Positions 1 to 10,153 of a stretch of DNA of 64,000 bases are shown piece by piece. The translations under genes were made by a program, and so were the position numbers. Within the stretch, counting starts at the first letter, position 1. Each line of letters starts with the position of its first letter. The notes under the pieces are model-generated. The model saw only the letters and a list, made by a program, of their open reading frames with translations, ran no database searches and was not told the origin of the DNA. This DNA comes from Allocoprococcus comes. GTDB lineage: Bacteria; Bacillota; Clostridia; Lachnospirales; Lachnospiraceae. The stretch covers positions 62,001-126,000 of the forward strand of contig NZ_JAAIMM010000002.1 in assembly GCF_013300725.1 (NCBI RefSeq). The letters run 5' to 3'.

Positions 1-135
1 ATTGCGAAGGTAGTAAATACCCAGGGATATGGTTACGCGAGTGATATCCTTTCTGTTAAGCAGGATTTGGAGGATGTCAAGATGCTGACGCAGGAGGTGC
101 TTACGGTATGGCAATCACTAAGATACAGTGCCTGA
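1..135 (+). CDS. C-terminal end of a MobC-like relaxosome protein (partial)
   Basis: An open frame enters from the left edge and stops at 133-135, giving 44 visible residues. The tail (IAKVVNTQGYGYASDI..., then an acidic and Leu-rich stretch) resembles the C-terminal end of MobC proteins, which bind the transfer origin and help the relaxase nick it. It overlaps the relaxase start at 108 by 28 bases, the usual mobC-mobA coupling, and contains the relaxase ribosome binding site (GGAGG near 93-97). The call rests on this short tail and the position, so the family is probable rather than certain. Confidence 0.55.
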   Translation: MAKVVNTQGYGYASDILSVKQDLEDVKMLTQEVLTVWQSLRYSA

Positions 136-2088
136 ATGAGGCACATACTGGGAATCCGGCGGCACATCTTAAGAATGCTCTTTCATATATTCAGAATCCG
201 GAGAAAACAGAGGAAAATGTTCTGGTGGGCAGTATAAACTGCCTGCCGGATACAGCCTTTGAGCAGATGATGGATACGAAGGTTACTTTCGGAAAAACAG
301 ATAAACGACAGGGATATCACATTATCATTTCCTTTGCGCCGGGAGAAGCGACAGAGGAACAGGCACTGGATATAGTGGCACGTTTTGCGCAGGAATATCT
401 GAAGGATAAATATGAGGCAGTATATGCAGTGCATAATGATAAAAAGCATATGCATGGGCACATTGTTTTCAATAGTGTCAGCTTTGAGACAGGTATGAAG
501 CATGAATGTAAAAAAGGGGAATGGGAAGCATCGTATGCAGCCGATTACAAACAGATTATGTAAAGAGTATGGACTGTCTATTGTGCCGGCTGAGTACGTA
601 AAGGAGCCTAAGAATTTATCAAGGAAGGAATGGGAGCGTGAACAATGCTTTCGCAAAATGATTCTGGCAGATGCAGAGTTTTGTCAGAGTCAGGCGGGAA
701 GCTTTGACCATTTTATATTCCTGATGAAGAGAATCGGGTATCAGTTTGAGTATGGGAAGTACCTTTCGGTAAAGGTTCCGGGTGGTAAATGGTATCATGA
801 ACTGGATAAGCTGGATGAACGCTTTTCGGAAGAAAAATTCCGATTTTACCTGGATATGCCTTTTACCCGTCCTATATTTGTTGTGGGTAATACTGTGGCA
901 ATTCATAAACGTGGAATAACTGATTTTCAGATGAAGTATTACCGCAGAATCTACCAGGCGAGAATGGTGGAACAGCGTCGATTTGATAAGCATTCTGCAT
1001 ATCTTGCGAAGGAACTGGAGCGTATGAATCAGTTGCAGGAACAGTATCTTTTCCTTGTGAATAACAATATCAAGACGGTGGAGGGACTTGTGACTTATCA
1101 GGTTCTGGGAGAGCGGGATGTAGAGAAAATCTCTGAGCGTCAGCAGGAATTATATCAGCAAAACAGAGTAAGAAAACGCACTTGTAAAACAGAGGAGGAT
1201 ATTCGTGATTACCAGATCTGGCATATGGGAGTACAGGCGGAATTGGACAAACTTAAGACGGAGAAGAAAACGCTTAATAAGAATTTGAGGATTGCTGAAG
1301 GTTGTGTAGAAGAGTATAAGAAGTTTTCAATGCTGGATTTTTCAACTATTGAAGATGAGATTCGGAATTCAATAGAGGTACCGGAGTACCCGTATGCGGA
1401 GGAGAAAGATATTGTGTTATCTGTTAATGATGCAGTGTCTGATATAGATATGGATGGTATATCAGTGATGGATGAATCGGAGGATTATGATACTTCGCTA
1501 GGCGTAGAGGTATGTGAGCAGATTTCAGCAGAAGATACCATGAATGCAACAGTAGGAGTTGGCAGTGAAGCGAATATTGTGGAGAAATATGTTGGTGATC
1601 GGTCAAATGATAAAGGCGGCTATGAGGCGTACAAAAAGATGACACCTTTGAAAAAGGCTCAGACGTATGGATTCGGGGAACTGAAGAGTTACAACACAGT
1701 TAGGTCTATTGTAAAGATGAAGTTTCTGGATATGGGGCATATGGCAGATGTGGATGAACTTCTAGAAGAAACGGATTTGCTTTATAAGGGCATGTGTGAA
1801 TTGGTTGTCAGAAACAAAACAGAAGAGGTATTGGATGAGATTAAACACCGAGGAACTTCTTTTGATGATTTGTCTGTTGTCGAGAAGGCAAGGATGTTAC
1901 AGTTTCAGCCAGATAATAATTCATACAATATTCAGCTTTATAGTGCTGTTTGTAAGGCATGTGGAGTTGATACTTCTGATGAGGATAAGATATTTGAAGA
2001 TTATCAGGTTATTTATGAAAAGACATTGGAGATGAAGCAAGAGCTGGTTATGGAAAGAAATGATGGAGGCAGAGAGAGGGCACGATAG
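108..2088 (+). pseudogene. MobA/MobL-type relaxase, interrupted by a frameshift
   Basis: The frame starting at 108 encodes the N-terminal relaxase fold with the metal-binding HxHxH-type motif (KKHMHGHIVFN, histidines near residues 114, 116 and 118). It then runs out of register and stops at 563. The expected continuation (MQPITNRLCKEYGLS and onward) is in the +1 frame from about 530 to 2088. The shift lies at roughly 525-540, after the conserved KKGEWE stretch. The second part contains the long coiled C-terminal region typical of these about 650-residue proteins. A relaxase nicks at the transfer origin and pilots the strand into the recipient. As read, the protein would be split and the element defective in its own mobilization, unless this is a sequencing error or a recoding site. 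A ribosome binding site precedes 108; none is evident for the second part. Confidence 0.85.
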
Positions 2089-2099
2089 GCGTGCCCTCT
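2075..2099 (+). terminator. Hairpin overlapping the relaxase stop codon
   Basis: A perfect 9-bp inverted repeat (AGAGGGCAC / GTGCCCTCT) has a 7-base loop that contains the relaxase stop codon. No long T-run follows, so termination is plausible but not certain. It separates the mobilization genes from the defence operon. Confidence 0.5.
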
Positions 2100-2167
2100 G
2101 TTAATATAGGGGCTTATTGATTGGAAATTTTGATTGGAGACATTTCCCTGAAAAGTAAAAAACAAAG

Positions 2168-2196
2168 TTGACGATATAAAACTCTGGTTTTATAAT
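2168..2196 (+). promoter_or_regulatory. Promoter of the defence operon
   Basis: TTGACG (2168-2173) and a perfect TATAAT (2191-2196) are separated by 17 bases, a near-consensus housekeeping promoter. It sits 64 bases before the Z1 gene start at 2260, and no other promoter as good is seen between the following genes until after the Abi_2 gene. Confidence 0.75.
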
Positions 2197-2259
2197 AGGG
2201 CTATGGAAAAGGTAAAAAATTGTCGATAAAATTTCAAATGTACCAATGGAGGAATGCAT

Positions 2260-5073
2260 ATGTCTAATTTTGGTTTGCCTGAATATGATCAACACAGAGA
2301 ATGGATTCGTAATGCGAGAAATCGTAACATGAAGTGGGAAGAGATTGATTATGCGGGGCGTGGTAATGATGAAGGATTATCAGAATTCCTAACCCAACAG
2401 TCCTTATTGAATTTTTGGAAAGAAGTTAGTTGCAGTGAATGGAAAGAACTCGTTCGCTTACAAAAAGAGGCAGAAGAACAGACACAGGTTATAGATTATC
2501 TTAGTGGTCAGGCTATGATTATGGGTGAAGGCGAAGATAATGATGTTACGGTACCAGCAGATCCACAATCCGCATGGCAGTTATATAGAAAAAAATTGAT
2601 TAAGGGTGGTTTTAAAGAAGAAATCGTTGATGAGATGGAGAGAACTACATTAAAGATTTTGAAGAGACTGAGCAGTGACACAACCGAAATGAAACCAGTT
2701 AAGGGATTGGTTATTGGTAATGTTCAGTCTGGAAAAACTGCAAATATGGCAGCTTTAATGGCTATGGCGGCTGACTGGGGATGGAATATGTTTATAGTTT
2801 TATCTGGAACCATCGAAAATCTTAGACAACAAACACAAAACCGGTTATTAAATGATTTAAATTGTCAGGGCAATCTCAATTGGAATGGTTTAGAGCATTT
2901 ATCTAAAAAACCAATGCTAGGACAAAGGACACAGGATTTGCACTTTGATAAAACGTCAAAACAGAGATATTTTACAGTTTGTCTGAAAAATCCGGGAAGA
3001 CTTAGGGGGCTTATACAATGGCTGCAATCTGATGGTAATAAACAAAAACAGATGAAGATACTGGTTATAGATGATGAGGCTGACCAGGCTGGTATTAACA
3101 CAGCAAATGTTAATAGTTCAACGATTAGAACAATTAATAGATTGATAAGAGATTTGGTAAATGGAAGAAATGAGAAATCGCAGGAAATCAGTAATAAATA
3201 TAAGGCGATGAATTATATTGGATATACAGCCACGCCATATGCAAATATATTAAATGAGGCTGGAGAAGATTCGTTATATCCTAGAAATTTTATATCAACA
3301 TTAAGCGTGTCAAAGGAATATTTTGGACCACAACAGATATTTGGACTTGAGGGTGGGGATTATGATTATGATGGTTTAGATATCGTGAGAATTATTGATG
3401 AGGATGATCTTCAGGCAATCAAAGAAATTCATGAAGAAGGATCCCCGTATGTTCCGCTTGCGTTACAGGATGCTATATGCTGGTTTCTGTGTGGCGTAGC
3501 CTGTATGAGAATATGGGGATACGGAAAGCCGATTAGTATGCTGATACATACAAGTCAGAAAACTGATCATCATCAGAATATTGCAGAAGCGGTCAGAGAT
3601 TGGATTGTGAGCAAAGATGTAGATGAGATGATTAGAAGATGTGAAAAAGTATGGAATACAGAAACCAGTCAATTTACATTTGAAAAGTTTAGAGAACAAT
3701 ATCCACAATACGATAGGAAGGATGAAGAAATAAACAGATATCCTTCATTTGAGGACATACGTAAGGAAATTACAATTTTGTTGAGTAAAGAACCAACTAA
3801 TATTCCATTGGATGAGGACGATGAGTTCGCATATCACGAAGGAATTCATATGTGTATTGATAATTGCAAGAATAATGGAATTACCGACGATGGAATGTAT
3901 GTCAGATTGGCATATCCTACGGCTGATAATATGCCAACACCAGCACCGGCGTTTATTGTTGTGGGTGGAGCAACTTTGTCCAGAGGTTTAACAATTGAAG
4001 GACTTATCAGCACATTTTTTCTTCGTTCTGTCAGTCAGGCGGATACACTTATGCAAATGGGGAGATGGTTTGGATACAGAAAAGGGTATGAGTTGTTGCC
4101 GAGATTATGGATTACATCTAAGACAAATGATCAATTTAAATTTCTTGCAGCGCTGGATCAGGAGTTACGTGATGAAATACATGAAATGGACACCTTAGGA
4201 AAGAGTCCAGCAAATTATGGACCAAGAGTGAAAAATACTCCTAAAGCAAGTTTTATACGTATAACTGCAAAAAACAGAATGCAGAGCGCACAAGCAACAG
4301 ATATGGATTTCAGTGGCTCTTTTAATCAGACATATTTGTTTGATAATGATGTAGCAGTGCTGAAACATAACATTGTTGAGACTGAAAAGTTTATTGCTTC
4401 ATTAGGACAACCGGAAGAACGAAAAGAATGCAATCAACATGCGGAAAATTCTTTTATTTGGAGGAATGTTGAATTCTCTTTGGTGAAAAAATATCTTGAA
4501 GAGTACAAATTTAATTCGAGATTAGGAGTTTTCAATGATATAGCTTCTGTTATTGCTTGGATTGAAAAAATTTCAGCAGAAGGGAAACTTGAAAATTGGA
4601 ATATTATTTTGGCTGGAAAAGGTAGTGGTTCTGTTTGGAATTCACCAGTAGGTCCGGTAAAAAAAGTAAGCCGTACAAGGAAGAAATTGAAGAATGAATC
4701 GGATACGGTAATAAATATTGGTGTTTTAAGGGATCCAAAAGATATTATAGCTGATATAGATTTGGAAGGACAGCCGCAAGAGATTGTGAGCAAGGTTAAG
4801 GATTTTAAATCAAAATATGCAAAAGAGATTAGAAGTTTAGCTGGTTTAGATTCAACTCCACAGTTGATTGTTTATGTAATAGATAAAGATTCAAAAGCGG
4901 TAAAAGGCTCTGATACGAGAGAAGATCTAAATTCGGTTGAGGATATTGTAGGTATTTGTATGAATATTCCGGGTGGAAAGCGCGGAACAGATTATACAGC
5001 GACTGTATCTATACATATGCAAAATAATCCGTTTGACGACGAAGGTGACTTGGAGGGAACAAATGAAAATTGA
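2260..5073 (+). CDS. Z1-domain superfamily II helicase-like ATPase
   Basis: The 937-residue protein has helicase-like motifs in order: Walker A GNVQSGKT near residue 155, Walker B IDDEAD near 270, a TATPYAN motif near 322, GGATLSRG near 569 and an arginine-finger-type motif QMGRWFGYR near 600. This set is characteristic of proteins with the Z1 domain (PF10593). Comparative genomics has placed these in restriction-like systems together with a GHKL ATPase, a C5 methyltransferase and a PD-(D/E)XK nuclease. The likely role is an ATP-driven motor or sensor on DNA in the cytoplasm. The start at 2260 has GGAGG at a 7-base spacing; the ATG at 2254 is too close to that site. It is the first gene of the operon and overlaps the next by 11 bases. 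Biochemical activity is inferred, not known for this protein. Confidence 0.85.
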   Translation: MSNFGLPEYDQHREWIRNARNRNMKWEEIDYAGRGNDEGLSEFLTQQSLLNFWKEVSCSEWKELVRLQKEAEEQTQVIDYLSGQAMIMGEGEDNDVTVPADPQSAWQLYRKKLIKGGFKEEIVDEMERTTLKILKRLSSDTTEMKPVKGLVIGNVQSGKTANMAALMAMAADWGWNMFIVLSGTIENLRQQTQNRLLNDLNCQGNLNWNGLEHLSKKPMLGQRTQDLHFDKTSKQRYFTVCLKNPGRLRGLIQWLQSDGNKQKQMKILVIDDEADQAGINTANVNSSTIRTINRLIRDLVNGRNEKSQEISNKYKAMNYIGYTATPYANILNEAGEDSLYPRNFISTLSVSKEYFGPQQIFGLEGGDYDYDGLDIVRIIDEDDLQAIKEIHEEGSPYVPLALQDAICWFLCGVACMRIWGYGKPISMLIHTSQKTDHHQNIAEAVRDWIVSKDVDEMIRRCEKVWNTETSQFTFEKFREQYPQYDRKDEEINRYPSFEDIRKEITILLSKEPTNIPLDEDDEFAYHEGIHMCIDNCKNNGITDDGMYVRLAYPTADNMPTPAPAFIVVGGATLSRGLTIEGLISTFFLRSVSQADTLMQMGRWFGYRKGYELLPRLWITSKTNDQFKFLAALDQELRDEIHEMDTLGKSPANYGPRVKNTPKASFIRITAKNRMQSAQATDMDFSGSFNQTYLFDNDVAVLKHNIVETEKFIASLGQPEERKECNQHAENSFIWRNVEFSLVKKYLEEYKFNSRLGVFNDIASVIAWIEKISAEGKLENWNIILAGKGSGSVWNSPVGPVKKVSRTRKKLKNESDTVINIGVLRDPKDIIADIDLEGQPQEIVSKVKDFKSKYAKEIRSLAGLDSTPQLIVYVIDKDSKAVKGSDTREDLNSVEDIVGICMNIPGGKRGTDYTATVSIHMQNNPFDDEGDLEGTNEN

Positions 5074-7150
5074 AATTGCTGAACCTGGTAGAATGACCCA
5101 GTCGGGGAGTTCATTACTAAAATTGATACAAAATAATAACATGCCTATTTTAGATTTGTTGGTTCGAGAATCCATACAGAATAGTCTGGATGCAAAAAAT
5201 GATACAGACCCATATGTGACTGTAGATTTTTTTACAGGAGAATTTAATAAAATATCTTTAAATAAGGAATTAGAGGGCATAACAGAAACTTTAAATAGAA
5301 AATATTGGAAAGACACGTACAAATTCATAGCAGTACGTGATTCAAATACTGTTGGATTGACGGGCAAGCTGCATTATGATGAAGTAACAGATAACCAGTA
5401 TGGAAATTTATTAAAGTTGATTTATGAAATAAGTAAACCACAGGAAGCAGAAGGTGCAGGTGGTTCATGGGGACTTGGTAAAACTGTATATTTCAGAGTT
5501 GGAATAGGACTGGTTGTTTATTATAGCAGAATACTGAATGAAGAAGGAATATATGAGTCGCGATTAGCAGCTTCACTGGTGGAAAATGAAATGAATGCTG
5601 ACTCACTTATTCCTGCTTTGCCGGGAAAATCAAAGCGAGGTATAGCATGGTGGGGACAGGAAATCGGAAGCAACAAAACAAAACCTATTACAGATGAAAA
5701 GTATATTGAAAAAATTTTAAATATATTTGGAATTGAACCATATGAAGGTGATTTAACAGGAACCACAATAATCATTCCTTATATTGATGAACAGATGTTA
5801 CTTGAAAATAATCAGATAGAATATAAAGATAGTGAAGATAATAGAATACGTCCTTTTTGGAGATGCAGTATTGAAGATTATCTTCGAATCGCTATACAAA
5901 GATGGTATGCTCCGAGATTAAACAATGAAAAATATCCATATGGGAAATTTCTACGCGCACGAATCAATAAAAAAGGAATTGGTTTAGACAATATGGAACC
6001 TGCATTTCAGATTGTACAAGCACTTTACAATAGGGCTGTGTCAGAAGAGGCTGGGAATGATATTTTGGCACAAGACGGCGTGGAGTGTAAATCAGAAGAC
6101 ATTCTTTTGCGTAAGGTATTGGAAACAACAAAGGCTGGTACGATTGCGTATACGAAAGTTCCACGTAAAATATTGAAAACAGGATATCCAGATAACAAAC
6201 CAGAGCCGTACATGTATTTTAATTGTGAAATGAAGGATAAAGAAAAGAATAAACCTGTTTTATTTTTTACTCGTAAACCAGGGATGATTGTATCATATGA
6301 GGATGTGGGAAACTGGGTTGATGGAATAAGTGCTTCTAATAAAGATGAATTTATTTTTGCTATTTTTGTGCTAAACTCAGAAAATAAACTTACTAATACA
6401 AGAGAGCCATATAGTCTTGAGGAATATGTAAGAAAAAGTGAGATGGCCGATCATACTTCTTGGGGAGACTTTAGTATGGGTAATAATAACCCGAGAATTG
6501 TGTCAAAGGTACAAGCGCAGGTTAATAGTAAAATTTCTAAGGAATTTTTTGTAGAGGAAGAAGATACAACTAGCAGATTAAACTCTGGTCTTGGAAAAAT
6601 GTTTGGAGATTTGTTATTACCACCTGAAAATTTTGGTAAAAAGCCAAGTGGCGGAACAAGTGGTGGACAAGGCGGAAGTGGACACACCGAAACACATAAA
6701 AATGTTGTTTTTGGTTATGAATCATCAAAAACAAAATATTTTGCAAATGGGATGACGGTTAAGTTAACAATCAAATCGCGAAGAAAGATTTTGGCTACAG
6801 GGATTAATTTGGCAATTGATTCTGAGACAGGTGCAATTAAACCTAAAGACTGGGAAGAAAAAATGGGATTATCCATGCCGTTCGAGATAGTTTCTGCAGA
6901 TATTGTTGTTACAAAAGTAGATAAACTTAAAACAAATTTAAAAATGACAGTAGATAGCAGTAATGAAAGAGCTGGAATAAGTGACATTTCCTGTGAATTA
7001 CTTAAAACGAAAAATGGTGCTGGCTATGGTATACATGTAAGGTCAGATGTTGAGCATTTGATAGAAATGGAACTTGATATTACTTTGCAGTTGAATAGAA
7101 AAGATATTAAACCATTGTTTAATGTTGAAAAGAATGAAGGTGATAAATAA
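5063..7150 (+). CDS. GHKL-type (MutL/MORC-like) ATPase of the Z1 defence system
   Basis: The 695-residue protein shows the Bergerat ATP-binding fold motifs: N box RESIQNSLDA (about residues 35-44), G1-type RDSNTVGLTG (about 92-101) and the glycine lid GGSWGLGK (about 133-140). There is a Gly/Ser-rich linker near residues 530-545 and a C-terminal beta-rich domain that I do not recognise. GHKL ATPases of this kind accompany Z1 proteins in restriction-like operons and are thought to clamp or remodel DNA. The start at 5063 has GGAGGG upstream and overlaps the Z1 stop by 11 bases, so translation is probably coupled. The stop at 7148-7150 shares a base with the next start (TAATG). Confidence 0.8.
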   Translation: MKIEIAEPGRMTQSGSSLLKLIQNNNMPILDLLVRESIQNSLDAKNDTDPYVTVDFFTGEFNKISLNKELEGITETLNRKYWKDTYKFIAVRDSNTVGLTGKLHYDEVTDNQYGNLLKLIYEISKPQEAEGAGGSWGLGKTVYFRVGIGLVVYYSRILNEEGIYESRLAASLVENEMNADSLIPALPGKSKRGIAWWGQEIGSNKTKPITDEKYIEKILNIFGIEPYEGDLTGTTIIIPYIDEQMLLENNQIEYKDSEDNRIRPFWRCSIEDYLRIAIQRWYAPRLNNEKYPYGKFLRARINKKGIGLDNMEPAFQIVQALYNRAVSEEAGNDILAQDGVECKSEDILLRKVLETTKAGTIAYTKVPRKILKTGYPDNKPEPYMYFNCEMKDKEKNKPVLFFTRKPGMIVSYEDVGNWVDGISASNKDEFIFAIFVLNSENKLTNTREPYSLEEYVRKSEMADHTSWGDFSMGNNNPRIVSKVQAQVNSKISKEFFVEEEDTTSRLNSGLGKMFGDLLLPPENFGKKPSGGTSGGQGGSGHTETHKNVVFGYESSKTKYFANGMTVKLTIKSRRKILATGINLAIDSETGAIKPKDWEEKMGLSMPFEIVSADIVVTKVDKLKTNLKMTVDSSNERAGISDISCELLKTKNGAGYGIHVRSDVEHLIEMELDITLQLNRKDIKPLFNVEKNEGDK

Positions 7151-8091
7151 TGGCAGCGAATATTTCACTTTTTCCGGTAATAACGGATGATTTGTTAAGT
7201 AAAACTAGATTCCAGGCATCACCATATCAGCTTTATTATGTAAGAGATGAACAGGAATATGTATTGCGTACGGAAGAAGTAGATAGCAGTACTATAGTTC
7301 ATAAAGTGATCGATGATGAGGGAATATGGTCTCCGGATGATTATCAGCTATGTATTAGAAGAAAATATTCAATTCGTACATATCAGTGTTTGTTTGGACC
7401 AAACGGAATAGCATGTAATAATGCAAAACTGGGAATAGCATTAATGTGGACATCCCCTGATTCAAAGCAAAGAGGCGTTATTCCGATTGGAGAGATAGAA
7501 AATTCTCAAAGAGATTTGGAATTTGAGTTAAATTATGAATTCTCAGAAGCTCAATTAAGAGGAAGTGTAGAATTTTCGACAATTATTTATTTGAAAGAAG
7601 CAGGCACTCCGCTTTGGGGAGAGGAACATCTGGCTAATCAATATGGATGTATTTTAGGAGAGTTAGATAATAAATTTGTAATAAGGCTAGATGGAAATGG
7701 TTCAGTATTTCCTATGTATGAAATACATGAACCGGGTCAGCCATTGTGGTATGTAAAATGTGATTGGATAGATCCTACATATGACCTGTTTTCAGACAGT
7801 GTTTCTATATACATAAATACTGCACACAAAAATTACAAGTATTTAGATAAAACGAAAAGAACATTTGATGAGCAACTTTTAAAGGAAATAATGGCAAGTG
7901 CACTAGGTGTTATTATTACAAAATTAAAAGAACAGGAAGATTATTGGGATGTAACTACTTCTGGTGAGGATTTGCAAAGTGGTAGTGTGTCCGAAGCTAT
8001 CCACTATTTCATTGATACATTGGAGTGGGATGTTTCTGGACCGGAGGCAATGTCATTGTCTATAAGAAAATTTTTTGATCAAAGGATATAG
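7150..8091 (+). CDS. Uncharacterised protein of the Z1/GHKL defence operon (313 residues)
   Basis: I do not recognise a family. The protein is acidic and looks soluble, with no signal peptide or membrane segment. It contains many predicted beta-strand-like stretches (for example RGVIPIGEIENSQRD, which resembles a short conserved turn) and a helical C-terminal third. Start and stop overlap or abut the neighbours (TAATG at 7148, 5 bases before the next gene), so it is co-translated with the GHKL ATPase. The context suggests a structural or specificity subunit of that ATPase. This is inference from position only. Confidence 0.6.
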   Translation: MAANISLFPVITDDLLSKTRFQASPYQLYYVRDEQEYVLRTEEVDSSTIVHKVIDDEGIWSPDDYQLCIRRKYSIRTYQCLFGPNGIACNNAKLGIALMWTSPDSKQRGVIPIGEIENSQRDLEFELNYEFSEAQLRGSVEFSTIIYLKEAGTPLWGEEHLANQYGCILGELDNKFVIRLDGNGSVFPMYEIHEPGQPLWYVKCDWIDPTYDLFSDSVSIYINTAHKNYKYLDKTKRTFDEQLLKEIMASALGVIITKLKEQEDYWDVTTSGEDLQSGSVSEAIHYFIDTLEWDVSGPEAMSLSIRKFFDQRI

Positions 8092-8096
8092 AAAGT

Positions 8097-8819
8097 ATGA
8101 TTATTAAAACATTAAATCGTTCGGAGGCTCAGAATGCAATGAAAGAATGGGTTTTGAATTATCCTTCATTGCCGGAAGTCGAGGGAGATTATTTGAAGAT
8201 ACGTAAAGATATACAAGAGTTTAATCAAAAGGTGAGAAGTGAGTGCCCGGATAGTATAGCAAAAAAAGACTACTACATAGATGCTCACATTGGAATTTTG
8301 TTGTACGACTATTTGTGGCGTGTGCCGGGATTTAACCTTAGAGCTGCAGCTAATGACGATTTTTGGAGATATCTTTCGATAAAGGTTATACCAGATGTCG
8401 TTGCTGAAAGATGGGGATATGATAATGAGAGTCATTATTGGAGCAAACCTGCAAGAATATGGCTTAGATCAATTTGGTGGTACGTACATTTGTCGTGGCA
8501 GGGAGATATGCAGACAACTGCCAAAGTATTGGAGGCTCCATGCTTTACAACTGACAGTATATTGAATTTAGAGGAAAGAACAGGACGTAAGGGAACGTTT
8601 ATAAATGTATATAGATACATTATGTATTACTATAGTCATATACCGCAACAGGTTCTTGATGAATACAATAAGAACACAAAAACGCAGCAGGATGATTTAT
8701 TCAGAATTGTAATGAAATTGAACACTGCTAAAGTGATGGTTGTGGATCCGGCATTATATTTGGGTGGCGAAAAAGAATATGTACGCTCTTTATTTATGGA
8801 CGCGGGGGTGCGTGTGTAA
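8097..8819 (+). CDS. Uncharacterised DUF6339-like protein of the defence operon (240 residues)
   Basis: The protein is soluble and rich in Trp and Tyr, with a conserved-looking core (DAHIGILLYDYLWRVPGF, then RIWLRSIWWYVHLSW). I recall similar proteins annotated as DUF6339 beside C5 methyltransferases and Z1 genes, but I cannot verify this. No catalytic motif is evident. Its last base is the first base of the methyltransferase gene (TAATG at 8817-8821), so the two are translationally coupled. It may help the methyltransferase or nuclease recognise DNA; that is inference. Confidence 0.55.
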   Translation: MIIKTLNRSEAQNAMKEWVLNYPSLPEVEGDYLKIRKDIQEFNQKVRSECPDSIAKKDYYIDAHIGILLYDYLWRVPGFNLRAAANDDFWRYLSIKVIPDVVAERWGYDNESHYWSKPARIWLRSIWWYVHLSWQGDMQTTAKVLEAPCFTTDSILNLEERTGRKGTFINVYRYIMYYYSHIPQQVLDEYNKNTKTQQDDLFRIVMKLNTAKVMVVDPALYLGGEKEYVRSLFMDAGVRV

Positions 8820-10150
8820 TGTTACCTAAAATTATTGATCTGTTTTCAGGGTGTGGTGGATTGGCACTCGGATTTGAAAAAGCGGGTTTTGATATTGTGG
8901 CAGGAATTGAATTGATGCCAGAAGCATGTAAAACCATTTCTTACAATCTTTCCTGGCGCTATGGAAAAAAAGAAACACATATATGTGGAGATATAACAGA
9001 AATAGAAGCAAGTGTGTTTAAAAATAGTTTTGGAGATGAGGGGTGTATTGTTATAGGAGGACCGCCATGCCAGGCGTATTCTATGGCAGGTCGCGGAAAA
9101 CTTAGATCACTCGGTGAAGATAGAGTAAATATAAAAGATGCAAGAGGATATCTGTATCAGGATTTTTTGAGGTTTGTATTCGAATTGGAAGCAAGAGCTG
9201 TTGTGATGGAGAATGTTCCGGAATCAACAAATTTTGGCGGTAAAAATATACCAGAAATAGTATGTACTGAGTTAACTAAAAAAGGTTATAAGGCATATTG
9301 GACAATACTTAATTCTGCCGACTATGGTGTTCCACAGGTAAGAGAGAGAGTTTTTGTTGTAGCAATCAAGGGGGATGAAGGAAAAGAGATAAAATTACCA
9401 AATCCAACACATCGAAATGAGGTTGATGTATTGACCCAGCATCAAAAACGATTTGAGGGATATAAGCAATGTCAATTTTTTGTGGAACCCAATGGAACAA
9501 CAGATGAATTAAAACCATGGGTTACTGTAGGAGATGCTTTTTCAGATTTACCAGAAGTATTCCCGACAACAGACTCAAAATACAAATTGGTGTCATTAAA
9601 TATTGAGTATCCATATAAGACGGAAGCACAGAATGAATATCAAAAATTAATGAGAACCTGGTATGGTAAAGAGGGATTTGGTGTTTCGGCAAATGCATTC
9701 AGAAGGAATACCAGAGATTTCCCGATCTTTGAGAGAATGCAACAAGGAGATAATTATATTGCGGCGACAAAGATAGCAGAAGAGCTATTCTATGAAGAGG
9801 CAAAACTTTTTGGGTATGAGAAGGATAGTGAGGAATACATTAGTCTCTATAATAAAATGGTTCCGCAATATGATAAAGATAAATTCGAAAATAAATGGAA
9901 GCGGTTGGATGAAACGAAACCATCACATACATTAGTGGCACATTTGGCAAAGGACACGTATAGTCATATTCATCCGATTGAACCAAGAGGAATTACAGTA
10001 AGAGAGGCAGCAAGGTTACAATCTTTTCCGGATGATTTTTTCTTTGATTGTTCTATGGGGGATGCATTTAAGCAAATTGGAAATGCGGTGCCTCCGCTAT
10101 TGGCGTATGGAGTTGCAAGAACAGTGTTGAATACTTTTGAGGAGGAATAG
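8819..10150 (+). CDS. DNA (cytosine-5) methyltransferase, first of two
   Basis: The 443-residue protein carries the ordered C5-methyltransferase motifs: I (FSGCGGLALGF, residues 8-18, S-adenosylmethionine binding), IV (GGPPCQAYS near 82, catalytic Cys), VI (MENVPES near 131), VIII (PQVRERVF near 173) and X (QIGNAVPP near 420). The long stretch between VIII and IX (about residues 190-370) is the probable target-recognition region. It would methylate cytosine in a specific site and mark self DNA for the Z1/GHKL/PD-(D/E)XK effector genes around it. The recognition sequence cannot be read from the protein. It lies between the 240-residue gene and the nuclease gene. Confidence 0.92.
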   Translation: MLPKIIDLFSGCGGLALGFEKAGFDIVAGIELMPEACKTISYNLSWRYGKKETHICGDITEIEASVFKNSFGDEGCIVIGGPPCQAYSMAGRGKLRSLGEDRVNIKDARGYLYQDFLRFVFELEARAVVMENVPESTNFGGKNIPEIVCTELTKKGYKAYWTILNSADYGVPQVRERVFVVAIKGDEGKEIKLPNPTHRNEVDVLTQHQKRFEGYKQCQFFVEPNGTTDELKPWVTVGDAFSDLPEVFPTTDSKYKLVSLNIEYPYKTEAQNEYQKLMRTWYGKEGFGVSANAFRRNTRDFPIFERMQQGDNYIAATKIAEELFYEEAKLFGYEKDSEEYISLYNKMVPQYDKDKFENKWKRLDETKPSHTLVAHLAKDTYSHIHPIEPRGITVREAARLQSFPDDFFFDCSMGDAFKQIGNAVPPLLAYGVARTVLNTFEEE

Positions 10151-10153
10151 ACC

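Noticed and set aside
183-993. Minus-strand ORFs of 157 and 124 codons opposite the relaxase
   Set aside because: They are shadow frames of the relaxase on the other strand, without start signals.
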